Assembly (NCBI GenBank): GCA_963969495.1
Contig: OZ018321.1
Coordinates: 66,725,035 to 66,789,034, forward strand
DNA length: 64,000 nt
Direction: 5' to 3'
From: Ceratothoa steindachneri
Taxonomy: Eukaryota > Arthropoda > Malacostraca > Isopoda > Cymothoidae
Made by a program: the position numbers and the translations under genes. The notes beneath the pieces were generated by a model, which was not told the DNA's origin, searched no databases, and was given only the letters and a program-made list of their open reading frames with translations. How positions within the stretch are numbered: position 1 is the stretch's first letter; each line of letters begins with the position of its first letter. This document shows positions 33,192 through 45,295 of the stretch, piece after piece.

Positions 33192-34935
33192 GTATTTACA
33201 AGCCTGGTGAAGCACCCCTATACGTGTATATGTACCACCCTAATCTTTCTGTCATTTATGTAAAATGTATCATTGAATATCCATTTCATTCTTTTTTTTC
33301 TTTTGCTTTGTATAGCTTAGTGGATAAATATTATTTTAGTTTTTTTAATCATGTCCTTTTAATTCTCTTATGGTCTGCAATAGTTAATTTCTTTTTCCGT
33401 TCATGTGTACACGCAGTCGGGTAGAATTAGCTTGTACACATGCTTGACGTCAGGTGAGGAATTCCCTTTGTTACGCTTACCCCATTGACCACTCGCGTGA
33501 AAGACTCCGCTTCCCCAAGTCATTCGTCTTAGGGGATGTCACTTTTCTCCGCCAAATTAGAAAATGCCGTCTATTTGGATGGGAGGTTTGTAGCAGAATA
33601 AAGTCGAAGAGCGACCACGTCCACTTCTGTACCCACGTAGTCCTGAGATCACCGCATAGAGCTTTGAAAGCATGGCTGAACCAGGGTGAGGGTGTAGCTT
33701 ACGCCGTTATCACACCCCAGCTGTATTTGCTTAGGGTCCGATTTCATTGTTTCCCATAGCAGCCTTTCAGCTAACATTCCTCCTACCTTCCGTCATAAGA
33801 TTAAAGTTCGTCGAACATTCAACGCCAACCTTATCACAATCCCCCACCCCATCCCCCGAAAGACTCACCGAATTTTCCGCCAAATCGCACGTGTGTGTGG
33901 AGATGGCCGCCAAACCCCAAAAAGCCACCTCACCGAGCGTCTATATAATCCTTCTACTCAGTTTAGTAAGCATCACTAATAGACTTCCCACCTACCACCT
34001 CGAAAGATTTGTAGGACGCTTGCCTCCCCCCCCTATTGGAGACATCGACGATTTCCATTCGAGAACGAAGGCTAAATCGACATCCGTGAACTCTGCCATA
34101 GTCAATCTGCGAGCATCTGATGAGAATTCCCATATCTGAAGGCCATCTACGAGTGCTTCCTCATCTGAAGCAAGAGGTAACCCGACTTCTCCTTTGCAGT
34201 CATCGTATCTAAACTCGCCCCTTTACTGCAACGAGCACGTAAGAAATTGTATCCGTTGCTGCCTACAAATTTATCTAGAATCTGGCTTCCCCAATCGATC
34301 CATTCTTTGTGCTTGCGACCTAGTTTAACCCACCCCCCTTTACATCACCGACACGAATCCGACCTCCTTGATCCCCAAATTAACCCACCTGTATCTCGAG
34401 TAGACATTTAACTCTGTCTGTTCGACCATTACATTTAAATCCAATATTTGCGTATATTTAAATATTATTTTGTTGCTAGTAAAGATATGTTTTCGTCATT
34501 GTCTTTCTTTTGCAATTCCAACGCGTACCAGCTACCTATTAATCTTTGGCCATCTTGCACTCTGAAAATTTGTTTTAAAAAGGACCCCGCTAAGTTAATA
34601 ATAAACCATCCCCACTGGACTCATGACAATTTCCCCATTCACTAACGGTCTTTAACCAACTTTGGCCTAAAGTTCCAAAAGTACCTACGTATATATATAG
34701 AGAGAGAGGCTTTGGGAAGCTCATATATTCCACTGGTCCCTTTATGCACTCTTTATAACAATACGAATGTCTCTTTTTTGCCTTTCATTGGCTCCCTTCT
34801 TATACCGTAGTACCCAATTACGTAGTGGTGCAGAGCCAACAAAGAACCTCACAAATTGAGTGCCCCGTTGGCCCGATGAAATCCGGAAATGGGCATAGAA
34901 ACGAAATACTAAATAATATGAAATTTGTTAAGAAT
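33188..34935. other. No recognisable gene
   Basis: Frames at 33,454-33,759 and 33,747-34,139 are open but show no known domain. The stretch could contain retroelement UTR/LTR sequence of the neighbours, but I could not find a matching direct repeat within the window. Confidence 0.4.
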
Positions 34936-35050
34936 TAATGTATTAATAAAAGCATACTCTATACTTGTAAATAATTCAAAACCGCTAGTTAATGTTTAAT
35001 GTATTAATGCGAACCGAACTATATACTTGTAAATAATGCAAAACGGCTAG
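34936..35050 (+). repeat. Two-copy tandem duplication of about 55-60 bp
   Basis: TTAATGTATTAATaaaagc, then ATACTTGTAAATAATTCAAA and ACCGCTAG at 34,936-34,988, is repeated with changes at 34,996-35,050 (ending AACGGCTAG). It lies upstream of the gypsy Gag and could be part of its leader or LTR. Confidence 0.75.
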
Positions 35051-35847
35051 GCAATGAAATCGCTCTGTTACTACGGTAAACACACAAACATTGATAAATT
35101 AGAAAATAATGCAAGCCGACTGTTGTGCCCACCCTGTGATACGGGAGAGAATTGAAACAGCTGTTCATACAAGTAATAAATCTGATAGATAGAAAGTCTG
35201 GACCAGGGTCTTTTGACATGAATCCGCGAAAGACGGAATTTTATTTTGTATGAATATCAGCCAGACCAGATATTTATCAGATTTTAAAATACAAACACCT
35301 TCTCGGTGTATAGACGTCTATCGTAGATTACCCCTATACCCTCCAGCAAAATAGGCTCTGTCCAGAGTCTCAGATTAGAGAAACGTGTCCAATCTTTCAA
35401 TAGGATATAAGGGGTTGTAAAAGACACACATGAGAATAATCAGTAACAAGATTGACACCAACATTAATACCAAGCGGGCAGTCTCTTATACAAAGACAAT
35501 AAGCAAGTCAACACTGAAAGCCAGATACAAGGGGGTGAGCATACGACAAACCAATAGGAACCTAACCATACAACGTTCCAGAAGCAGACGCCGATTACAA
35601 GACCAAGAATTAACGTACAACTCGCCATTTTCCTAATATCCTTACCTCCGCTAAGGAATAGGTCAGTTACCGTTAAGCCAGACTATAAGTGAATAACCAT
35701 TGAGGGACTCTCGAACATTCATTTGGATTCGTATATAATTCTACAGCATAACCACCATTACTGATAACTCCCGCACTGATAAACTAGTGACCGTATCCAA
35801 TCAGACAAGAGGTAGTCTAAATTATGGCCTCGTCGGAGTAACAACGG

Positions 35848-36320
35848 TCAGAGCAAGGAGCAAAGGAAGTCGATAACGCTATTACGATCAAGCTCCCCAT
35901 CTTTAATGAGACAATGGTATCAGGTTGGTTCAAAATAGTGGACAACCTTTTTCATATCTCAAGGATAAGTAAAGAGGACACAAAGTTTTTTTCACGTCCT
36001 GGCTGCACTGCTTCCTGAGCCTGTCGATTTGTTTCCAGCTAGAGTCTTGCCAACACGGAACTACCAGCTTCTAAGGTCCGAAATATTTTGACTGGTTGAG
36101 AGGACCAAACCGGAGCTTTACGAAAAGCTTATAACATCCTCTACGCTCACTGGTCGCCCCTCGGTCAATCTAGAAGAACTACGGAGAACAGCTCTACAAG
36201 TAGACGTTGGAGAAGAACTCGTGAGGCACAATTTTATTTAGTCCCTGCCATCAGATTTCGCGCCCATCATCATCACCCGGAAGGAATTAACCCCTGCCCA
36301 ACTAGGGAAACATGCGAACG
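35848..36320 (+). pseudogene. Gag remnant of a canonical gypsy element
   Basis: The capsid trace reads ITIKLPIFNETMVSGWFKIV, DNLFHISRISKEDTKFF, then (after a frameshift in a T run near 35,985) HVLAALLPEPVDLFPARVL. It continues with RTKPELYEKLITSSTLTGRP and GEELVRHNFI, a stop, then SLPSDFAPIII. This is the pattern of the retrotransposon Gag of arthropod gypsy families (W-F...F...I...T/D...K...V..AL). It lies 0.5 kb upstream of a matching protease and on the same strand as the RT/integrase at 41-43 kb. I infer that all belong to one element split by a later insertion. Confidence 0.75.
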
Positions 36321-36639
36321 AATGAGGGCTATTTGACAAAGCACAATGCCTTGTATACATATATTGGGTGACAAGGAAGTAAGTGGTGATATCTCGCTCC
36401 GAAACTTAAGTATTTTAAGTGTAAATGACAGAAGTTACAATCTGGCCAACCAGGTACAGTAGTCAGGCAATGCGTGTTCAGTGCCCCTGGATAAGTAGTC
36501 AGATGGCAATCGTTCTAATCTTTTCCCGCGTAGAAATGAACATAATAGTACGTGTAAAATACCAATATGGCTGAGACTTTTTTGCACGAACCAAAGGCGC
36601 GTGGTATGTCGATCCCATTTATTTTTTAGAGAAAGTGCG

Positions 36640-37150
36640 AAATTCTGCAAACCATTGTGCAGATGGCCGAAGAGGGGAGAAAACCTACAAATCCAACCGT
36701 CTCCCAACCCATATTCGCCAGGCCCTTTTGAAAACTAGCACTGCATGTTGTTGCACGGCATGTGTTCAATGCCGCTGTGAAATTAGATAACGTAAAGCGC
36801 AAATTTGTAATCGAAACGGGACAAGTGTATACATAACTCCAGTTAATTTAGTGCGAACGTGTGAGGTGCGTAATTCCAGTGTAAGCATTGCAACGTTTAA
36901 TGGTGGTGAAATAAAGGAGAACGTGGAAATACACGCGGATATAGTTATTACTACCCTACGCCGGTCATTTAGGTGGTCACTTTTGGTCGCAGATACAATA
37001 TCGCTATTAGTAGGGGTTGACTTTTTAAGGCACTTTAATCTCTTAGTAAATTTTTTGCGTGACTTCCTCAACGATAAGTCAAACAAGGCTCATTTCAAAA
37101 GTAAAACACTCCAAGTAACTTGCAGTATAACTAATTATCTTGTATACTAA
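36640..37150 (+). pseudogene. Aspartic protease remnant of the gypsy element
   Basis: A Cys/His-rich trace, EKVRNSANHCADGRRG near 36,640-36,690, resembles the segment between Gag and protease in these elements. The protease start reads RKFVIETGQVYT near 36,798, with ETG in place of DTG. The frame at 36,851-37,150 gives FRWSLLVADTISLLVGVDFL and RHFNLLVNFLRDFLND, the typical ADV...ILGADFLxHFxLLVD C-terminal half of a retropepsin. The element is interrupted soon after and resumes at about 41,160 with the region just before RT. Confidence 0.78.
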
Positions 37151-37874
37151 TAAAAAAAGGGAAATAAGAATAACCTTTTCTAGGGGTATTTTTAACGTAA
37201 ATCACGAATATAACCCGTCGATTTTTGCGACTCTCCAGTTTCGCGTAAAGTACCATCTTACTTAAGTTAAACACACTGATAGTTCCAAAGGGATTGAATG
37301 CAAACATGATTGGGCTGAAACTGACAACTATAGAAATTATTATCGGATTTGATATACTTTTAATGGAGTGTTCCTAGGGTATTTTTTCAACCTAATCTAT
37401 GAAATTTATGCAAGTATACTCAATATTATTTTAGTTATATGGGTCCAAATCCGTGATAACTCTTACATAACAATGCATAATAATTTTGTAACCTGCTATA
37501 ATTGCTTCCGATTTTTACTTTTTTATTTTCTATATGTTGTTGTTACTATTTATATTATTTTTCACCTACTAGTGTTTTTTCTTTACAGGAGACGGAGCTG
37601 AAATGCCGAGAGAATGAAAATCTTCCATTAACAGTTTCTGTTACATATGTCGATCAGTTACATTCAAACATTACAAGAGAGAGTTAACTAAACATGTTAA
37701 TAAACTTTATGAGCTGTACTTTGGATGTAATGTAGGTGACCAGGACAAACGTTGGGCACCTCACATATGTTATATGAGATGTACAAGTTCCCTTTCATCC
37801 TGGCGTACCAATGGTCTGGAGGGAGCCAAAGGACCATTGAACGGATTGCTACCTCTGCTTAACAGATATTAAAG

Positions 37875-38036
37875 GTGGGTATTCAATTTCTTTTCTTTCC
37901 TGGTCTTTAATATTCTCAAGAGATGTATGAATTGAAAAGATCAAAATACATACTATCGTGTACTTCTACTAATTCTGCAAGTGATCACAGCGAGTAATAT
38001 CCATTTTTAGTCTGATTTTATTATATTTCACTGCAG
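37875..38036 (+). other. Probable spliceosomal intron of the repetitive gene
   Basis: AAAG|GTGGGT at the left and TTTCACTGCAG| at the right enclose 162 bp that interrupt the protein similarity between the CYLCLTDIKG and FLDLQSAIRP segments. A second acceptor-like site, TTTCTTTACAG, precedes the first coding exon at 37,588, consistent with an upstream non-coding exon. Confidence 0.6.
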
Positions 38037-38779
38037 CTCACAACAGAAAAAAGGCAAGAAATCTTTTATGTTTCTGGATCTTCAGTCTGCTATTCGCCCA
38101 ATTCGTAATTCAAGTGGTATTCCTATGGCACAGCCGCCCTTTAAACTACTAAGTGATGACCCGAGCAACTTAGACGATTAAGAATATCAAGATACACGAT
38201 ATGTGGCACAGCTTGAATCTGACCAGAAACCACACTTCATCTAGTTTGTGATCTAACACTTACTAACCGACAGAATGAACTCTTCACCTAACGTCTGCTA
38301 CAAAAGAAACCTGTTTAAATTAAAGTATTAGGAAGCATTCTGTATATCTACAGGAATTCTTCACTTTTGTAAACAACTGGACTTATTGTAATGGTATCAG
38401 AAACCTATTCAATTCCCTTGAGCTGACCAAAGAACGAAATGAGTTTAAGTTATTCATAGATACATCACTTTACAGCATAATAGCTGTCATTTTGGACATT
38501 GGGAACACCATGCCTTCAATTACAATTGCACATTCAGTCATTTTAAGAGAGACATATGAGATTTTTTTTTTATTTAAGGGGCTATCTGGCGACTGAAGCA
38601 TATGAGAACCTTACTTTTATTCTAGACTACATAAGTTACAAGGAGCATGAGTGGCTAATAGTACAGACTTAATGGGGTACAAACAAGATACACTAAATTT
38701 ATGTGCTTCCTTTGCAAGAGAGGCAGTAGGGCCAGATCATAAAATTACGTAGGCTCAGAAGGGTCTCCTCGGTAACCTA

Positions 38780-40164
38780 TTGGGTTGAGGAATAAGTTCT
38801 TACGGGTTTATTAAATGTATTCATTACCATTAACAATTTTAGAAAATCTTCAGTTTTCATTGAACACAATATGCAATTTAATCAATAATGTATTCTCCGT
38901 TGTTATTTACGACTTCTTACCAATGTTCAACTAGTTGTTGGATGCCTCTGCGATGAAAAATTCTGGATTTTGACTCAAAGAATTCCTCAAACCAGGTTCT
39001 CAATTCCACATCAGTATTGAATGAAGCACCACGCAAATTGTTGGAGAGCGATCGGAACAGATGGAAATCCGATGGAGCCAAGTCTGGCGAATATCGAGGA
39101 TGCGGCAGGATTTCCCAATTAAGCGTTTGGATGGAGACTTTTGTCATATTGGCAATGTGAGGACGAGCATTGTCCATAACGTCGATGAGGTCGCTTTTCA
39201 CGAATAGCTTCAGCGAGTCGATACATTTGTTGAACGTAGAGTTATGCATTGACAATCTCATTGTTCGCAAGGAGCTCATAAAAAATGATGCCTCCACAAT
39301 CACGCAACACACACAGCATCGTCTTTAGTGGATGAAGTCCTTGCTTTAATCGCGGAAGTGGTCTTTTATTTGGACTAAGCCATTGTTTTCGATTGTTCAT
39401 GTTGACTTAAACACACCACTTTTCGTCGCCAGTGATGATGCGGTGAAGAAATCTGTCCTTATGTCCACGAGTAGCCCTGTGACGAGCAAGCAAACCTGCG
39501 GCAATCGTGGAACGTTGAATTTTGTTGCTTGCGCTCAAAGTGTGTGGAACCCATGCACCGAGTTTTTGAACTTTCCCCATTGAATGAAGGTGATTCACTA
39601 CAGTTTTCTGATCACACGCCAATTGCACAGCCAATTCTCTAGTCGATTGACGAGGATTTTCATGAAGAAGGTCGTTCAATCGATCTTCATCCAACTTAAT
39701 GGGGCGACCGGAACGTCCTTCGTCATTAAGATTGAAATGAGCGTTTTGGAAAAGGTAAAGACCACCATTGAGGTGTCCTTTCTGATAAAGCATTTTCTCC
39801 ATACACAGCACAAATATCGCGACGAGCTTTGGCTGCGTTTGCATTGTTTCCGTCTCGATTGAAAATGAATAACAACAAGGGTCGAAAATGCGCCTTTCTT
39901 TCAACTTGACATTCCATTTTGAGGGTACAGAACAAAAATTAAATCAACCCAACTTTGAAATAAACCACAATGACTTATTACTTAACTTCAAGACGTAGCC
40001 TAAGCAAAAGCCTAATAGTCTACGCTGTTAAGAGACGTAGCCTAACCTTGACAAATTTTGCTCTCATTATTTATTATTGTTTCTTAATATGTGCACAAAT
40101 CACGTCAACAAAACTTAAATCAACGCAACATTAAAAAAACGCAAGAACTTATTCCTCAACCTAA
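38780..40164 (-). mobile_element. Mariner element (about 1.39 kb) with matching inverted ends
   Basis: The left end TTGGGTTGAGGAATAAGTTC (38,780) is matched by the reverse complement at the right end, TTAGGTTGAGGAATAAGTTC (ending 40,164). Length is normal for an intact mariner. TA precedes the left end. The right flank is TC, so one target-site copy has mutated or the edge is off by a base. It interrupts the coding region of the surrounding gene. Confidence 0.9.
38917..39935 (-). pseudogene. Mariner transposase (DD34D type), broken
   Basis: From the minus-strand ATG near 39,920 the protein reads MECQVERKAHFRPLLLFIFN, then GNNANAAKARRDICAVYGE. After a frameshift come FNLNDEGRSGRPIKLDEDRL, ENPRQSTRELAVQLACDQK and VVNHLHSMGKVQKLGAWVPH, the two HTH motifs and linker. 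The catalytic motifs are ITGDEKW (first Asp), VMDNARPHIAN (second) and YSPDLAPSDFHLF (third, DD34D spacing), followed by the usual C-terminal FFESKSRIFHRRGIQQL. An in-frame TAA follows GDEKWCV, and a frameshift lies between the first and second catalytic blocks. It would normally encode about 345 residues and act in the nucleus on its own inverted ends. Confidence 0.93.
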
Positions 40165-41159
40165 TCTTACGTCTGGATGCCATTTTGTAATTCAATAGCC
40201 ACTAGTTAAGGAGAAGAACATAATTTTGCCCCTGCTGCATATTAAACTAGGCCTAATGAAGCAATTTACCAAGGCACTGCAAAATAACAAGTCATGTTTC
40301 AGTACCTCAAATCGGTATTCCCTATAATAATGATGGCAAAATTAAAGATGGCCGATTCGTAGGCTCTCACATTCGCCGAGTTATTGTGATGAGGAGTTCA
40401 AGGCAACAATGGATGAAACTGAGCAAGGGGCCTGGCATGCATTCAAAGATTTATTTAAATAACTTCAGGAAAAGCCCTAAGGGGCCCAGCAAGAACATCT
40501 AGGGGAGAGCCTAATCAAGTGCTACCAAGATCTCGCATGCAATATGTCATTGAAGATACACTTTCTTCATTTTCATCTGTCCTTCTCTCAAGAGAATGAA
40601 GGAGAGTGAGTGATGAACATGAAGGGAGGTTCCATCAAAATCTAGTGCCAATGAAAAACAGGTATAATGGAAAAAGGAGCCCTGCTATGCTGGCTGACTT
40701 ATGCTGGAACCTGAAGCGTGAGACACCAGAGGCGCCTTACAAACGAAGAAAGAAGAAAATACTAAAATGTAGGTTAATGCCTTATATAATACTAACACAT
40801 CCTGATTCATAATAAATTCATGAATTTATTACAATGGACACATTTAATTTGAATTTGTGAGGGAAATACATTATGATATCTTAGAAATCTGTATCATTCG
40901 CATAATTATTAAATCGGCAATTTACAAGAAAATGTTACGTGATAGAAAGTTTTGCTATCAAATTCGAATTTAGAACACTCGATTTAATTATAAAATGCAC
41001 ATAAGATCTATGTTTTTTTCTTAAGACTGAAATATTTACATTGTTATTGATGACTTCCAGCATCTACTGCTCAGTTGTAAAGCCATATAAGAGAAATATG
41101 AAGTCTAGGCCATGAATGGTCTTTTGCAGTCTCCTTCTTTTCTTATGTTCTTTTCTTAT

Positions 41160-41960
41160 TATACAGCCCCGTGGCTACTAATCTCGCCTCACACAACCTA
41201 ACTTCGTGGCACACAGAATCGAGACCGGAAGTGCACCACCAACCTTCGCAGAACTGAAGCTCTCCCAATGGAGAAATTACAGGTTGCCAGAGCAACCTTC
41301 TGAGCTCTATTTAAGGAGTGGGTCGTGCGCTCGTCAATATCACATTGTGCTTCAACTATTCACATTGGTCCGAAGAAGACGCCAGGGATTACGGAGTGGT
41401 CGGCGATTTTCGGGCACTTAACTCAATCATGAAGCCAGACAGATATTCCCTACCAGGGATACAGAGTGTAGAAAACCACTTTCATGGAAAGACAATTTTC
41501 TCTCGGTCGGATTTGGTTCGTGATTACCATCAAATTTCGATGAGCCCAGTGGACATAGAAAAAAAAGCGGTGCTAGCTCCGTTTGGGCTATAGGAATATT
41601 TAAAATTACCCTTTGGCTTCAGGAGGAGAGTTTCACTTTCCAGTTTCACATAGATAATTTGTTTCGAGGATTAGAGTTTGTTTTTTATACATAGACGACA
41701 TCTTGATATTTTTGGACAATTTGCACAACCATTTAGATCATTTAGACCAAGTTTTCAAAATCCTGGTCGAGAACAACCTACGATTATGCATGAAGAAGTG
41801 CAAGTTCGTGAGAGAAGAATTTGACTTCTGGGAACATCATAATTTGTCTACAGGAGTTTGCTGGCAGCTAAGAAGGTTAAGAAAATCGGGGACATGCTAT
41901 TACCAACAAACTATAAGAAACTACGCTGATGCTTGGGCAAGTTAGGCTACTATATCAGAA
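41160..41960 (+). pseudogene. Reverse transcriptase of the canonical gypsy element
   Basis: From about 41,206 the trace reads AHRIETGSAPPTFAELKLS, the segment that precedes RT in gypsy elements. Next come VVGDFRALNSIMKPDRYSLP (41,398), HGKTIFSRSDLVRDYHQISM with the first catalytic Asp altered in context (SRSDLV for SKIDLV), and LAPFGL. The catalytic box LYIDDILIFLDN at about 41,685-41,715 has an intact YIDD, but in a different frame from its neighbours. The thumb is NLHNHLDHLDQVFKILVENN and LRLCMKKCKFV. Several frameshifts kill it. This RT precedes RNase H and integrase, the usual Ty3/gypsy order, and so contrasts with the Gmr1-like copies. Confidence 0.87.
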
Positions 41961-42230
41961 TGGTTCTGAATTTCGCCACAATTGCAGCGTCGCTGACTGA
42001 GCTCCCGTAACTTCAACCTAAGGCTCTTGACTTCGTGAGGAATGATCTGCACGAATAGCACTTAATGTCACTAAAGTAACTCAAATTAACTCACTCAAAG
42101 TCTTTCACCCGCTGCATAACGACTTGTGTATCAACTGGTGACAGACAGCTTCCAATATGTCGTAGGTGATGCACTTCACTAGATGGTGAATGGATCTCAG
42201 AAACCAGCGGCCTTTTTGAGCCTAATCCGA
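41961..42230 (+). pseudogene. RNase H fragment of the gypsy element
   Basis: MVLNFATIAASLTEL near 41,960 is the RT-RNase H connection (xPNFAxIAAPLTEL). LVTDSFQYVVGDALH near 42,130-42,170, then MVNGSQKPAAFLS, is the start of gypsy RNase H with its first Asp. The rest of RNase H and most of integrase are deleted before 42,235. Confidence 0.7.
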
Positions 42231-42234
42231 CTCC

Positions 42235-42810
42235 GAATTGTCCAAAAATGATCAGCCATCGTTGGTTTCCATCGTCTCCCCACCACGGCGTACCATCCAA
42301 ACACGAAAAGGTTTTGCGGAAAGAGACAACAAAACTATGAAAAATTCTCTAATTGCTCGTTGTCAGGGATGGCTAATGCCCCTTCCGATAGTCTTTTGGG
42401 GGATTCACTCCCTACCTAATGATTCACGTTTTTCGCCTTTTACAGCAGTTACAAGGACTACACTAATTTGTTCAAAGGCCTTGGTTTCATACTCCTCTTC
42501 AAATACTGAATTAAAATTCATTCCGGCATAGGCCATAACCATGTCACAAGTTGTTTTCACATAGGCATCCTAAAGACACCTGCACTTGGTGCCTAAACAT
42601 TTCGTACCCAAAGATCTTTGAGAGGTGATATATATGTGAATCCGAGTCGATCGAGTTTGCAAGCCGCTAGAAGCGCCATATGCTGGCCCGTGCCCGGTGA
42701 TCGAGCGCCACGACAAAGTTTACAAGCAGGAATTCCTTAATAGCAATCAAGATACTTCCTCAGTCGACAGGTTGAAGCCGGCGAAACTCCCCCTCTCAGA
42801 TATTGGCAGT
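42235..42810 (+). pseudogene. Integrase C-terminal fragment of the gypsy element
   Basis: FHRLPTTAYHPNTKRF near 42,260-42,300 matches the TTAYHPQANG block just before the catalytic Glu. ERDNKTMKNSLIARCQGWLM, LPIVFWGIHSLPNDSRFSP and FTAV follow in the next frame, the standard ERFHRxLKxSLxAR...LLGIR...CSPAELVYG pattern. VIERHDKVYKQEFLNSNQDT and SSVDRLKPAKL at 42,697-42,792 form the C-terminal GPY/F-like module. The order RT, RNase H, integrase is canonical. It is broken by deletion and frameshifts. Confidence 0.82.
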
Positions 42811-43349
42811 GGACTGAACCATCAGCAACATTCAAGGACTCACGCAATACATAGAAGAAACACCTTTGTTACTTCGAATCGTGCGGAAAGAGATGGAATA
42901 AGGAACAGTAACGACAAAGGATAATGAAGGGAAAACCTCTCCATGCACCAGTAGACAGATAGAACTCTACGGCATAACTCATCATAACCTAAAGCCCTCA
43001 GACCCCTACCTCCATTAAAATTTGCAAATAAGAGAGACAAATTTTGAAAGCGCTCCTCAGTAGAACATATAAGTGAAGAAAGTAGTGCACAGAAGAAATG
43101 CAAAAACTACGGTGGTGTCCACCACTCTTTTCGGAAAATTTGCCCACAATGCAACTTTAACTTGTAGGCAAGATGACGCATGGTACGGTATAGCCTCCCC
43201 CGTCATCAAACCACTTTTCATATGGTCAATCAGGGGATCAACCTAGAAACACTTACACATGTTGTAGCAATAACCCCACCTCAAATGAATTAGTCTACCA
43301 GCGAAATAAAACTTTCACTTGAATATAAAGAATTAATACAAGCTCAACA
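42811..43349. other. No recognisable gene; possible 3' end of the gypsy element
   Basis: The 540 bp after integrase would hold the polypurine tract and 3' LTR. I found no direct repeat of the region upstream of Gag, so the LTR is either decayed or absent. Confidence 0.4.
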
Positions 43350-45295
43350 ACCCATATTTCATCTGATCTAAATTCATCGGCAATGTCACCCAACCACTTT
43401 GAAAATATATCATCCCTCACAGACACAAATCTTAAGCTAAATAGCATCTCTCCTTCCCCAAAGTCGATACCTACACTGAAGAAGGTAAGAACTAAAAACC
43501 TCTATCCTTTCAATCATCAGATTCATTAATCCGGAGCCAAAACTTGAAACTTACAAGAGCTAACATTAACTCCAGCTCAGATATCAAAGACTTTTATGAT
43601 CACAAACAAGAAGCAGCAAAGTCATATCACCATTTTAAAACTAAAAGTAACGACATCATAAAGTCAATATCCAACGAAGCAGAAGAATTAGATTTCAAGC
43701 TGTCAGATTCATGCTCTACTAACACCAGGACTATCCAAAATCCCTACCCGATATAACCAATCACACTTTTATTATGCCTAAAATATATATCGTGAGAATG
43801 CAAGAGAAAGAATGTAGAAAACCTTAGAAAACAAAGCATATCGTCAGATTCAATTTAATACCCCAATTGTTAACTAAAGTTACTCCATCGTAAACTAGTG
43901 AGAATGCCACACAAATCACTCCAAGAGAACTACAGCCAATGAAACCCACGGATTGCAAGAAATCCAACTCTAAAACTACTGCTAAAGTTTTCAAATCGAA
44001 AAATCTCTTCAAAGACCAAAATTAATCAAGATCCCGAAAAATCCAAGTAATTCACATGCTCTCAAACCCTTCTTCGCAATTACCCAATTACCCACTAGTA
44101 TATGTACCAAAGAGAGGGAGGGATAGAAAAATCTAGCGATCAAATTTAATAACACAATGTTTTTCTTCAATTCCCTATTCCTCCATTGGAATTTCCTTGG
44201 CCTTAAGACCAACCTCGAATTAATACAAATCATAGTGCTAATCATCCACAAAGGAAAATACTATTTATATTCGAAGAGATATTTCCTGCTAATATTACCA
44301 AATGTAAATGCCTTTAAATGTCATAGTTGTGCAAGTGCAACATTTAAAGCCCACAACCATATGCTCAATTTACCTGCCATCTAACTTCCCTATAAGTGAA
44401 CCTGACATAGAGCAGCTAATAGAAAAGCTAGTTGAACCATTCGTTCGTTTGGACAATTTTAAAACCAGAGGCCAATATTGGAATGATTCGTCTACAAACA
44501 CCCAAGGAAAATGTAGCCATAATGAAATTAGCCTCAGTTTTGCCCCAAAATTATATTGAAACGTAGATGGCAACCAAATCAACAGCTAATTCCTACCTCT
44601 GCACCAAAGTGAGCAAACATCGCACTCAATATCAAAGGCAAATTGCATAACTTAAATACCTCGCCCTTGCACGTCGCAACAACAGCCCCTTCAATTTAAT
44701 ATAGGAAACTCCAGCTACCATGCAAGGACCACGTAGTTATTCACCCTTAATTCAAATATACCTAAAAAATATTATGGGAGAACTACAATTAGATGAACTT
44801 AAAATTTTTCTTCAAAACTACTCCCTAAATTCGTGTTGGATATTTCCGGATTAATAAATCTGATACCCTTCATTGGCTACATCAAAACAGACGATCCCCT
44901 TAAGCATTCTTAAGCAACAGTTCAAGGATCAAACGCCTACCAAACCTGGTGGTCGCATTTTAACCAACCATCATAACCGATACAGTTACAATCTATTCAG
45001 ATTCGTACATCGCTCTCTCTATGCTACACAATCAAACACCTGAAAAACCATCATGCCCTCCACATTGAAGACTAACTAATCTTCCATCAAAAACCATCGC
45101 ATTCTGTGGAAATTTGGAAAAATGAGTGGACAATATATGGAAACAACACCTTCACAAAATTGGGGAGACGACAGATATTTGGAGAACATCAAACAAAAAA
45201 TCTCGAACCGAAGAAATTCTCCTGGGACGCTGCGTATAGGACACAAAACTTAAGCATAGCTAACGTTTTTCTAAATTTCCGCTTCTGATTTATAT
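43350..45295 (+). pseudogene. Decayed Jockey-like LINE (ORF1 trace and endonuclease)
   Basis: An ORF1-like trace at 43,544-43,756 is followed by an endonuclease. NSLFLHWNFLGLKTNLELIQ (44,169-44,230) matches the LQWNCRGLxxNLxEL start of LINE endonucleases. ICSIYLPSNFPISEPDIEQL and IEKLVEPFVRLDNFKTRGQY match the SIYLPP...LIxQLPxPFVLLGDFNARG region with GDFN altered to DNFK. WNDSSTNTQGK continues the same block. The catalytic residues are changed and the frame breaks often. Traces further on (45,106-45,288) may be later ORF2. No RT catalytic box was found. Confidence 0.68.

Larger units (their letters stand above)
37603..40812 (+). pseudogene. Intron-containing repetitive arthropod gene, split by a mariner
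   Basis: I recognise the protein from repeated arthropod sequences but know no functional name for it. Exon 1 (37,603-37,874) starts MPRE, a stop, then KSSINSFCYICRSVTFKHYK, YELYFGCNVGDQDKRWAPHI and, after a frameshift, VPMVWREPKDH and DCYLCLTDIKG. The CxxC and HxC pairs suggest zinc binding. GTGGGT opens a 162-bp intron ending CACTGCAG at 38,036. Exon 2 gives FLDLQSAIRPIRNSSGIPMA, ERNEFKLFIDTSLYSIIAV and YKEHEWLIV, then a mariner (38,780-40,164). Coding resumes as IILPPLHIKLGLMKQFTKAL, KDGRFVGSHIRRVI, MSLKIHFLHFHLSF, DEHEGRFHQNL and MLADLCWNLKRETPEAPYKR. The residual intron argues against a processed copy. It lies inside the gypsy element. Confidence 0.75.

Noticed and set aside
33047..33420. 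3' LTR of Gmr1-like copy 2
   Set aside because: No TGTCGT-type edge and no direct repeat upstream of its Gag were seen.
33454..33759. 101-codon open frame as a host gene
   Set aside because: No recognisable domain, no splice context and no similarity to anything else in the window.
34020..34140. Possible LTR of the gypsy element upstream of its Gag
   Set aside because: I could not find the matching copy downstream of integrase (42.8-43.3 kb), so no LTR is called.
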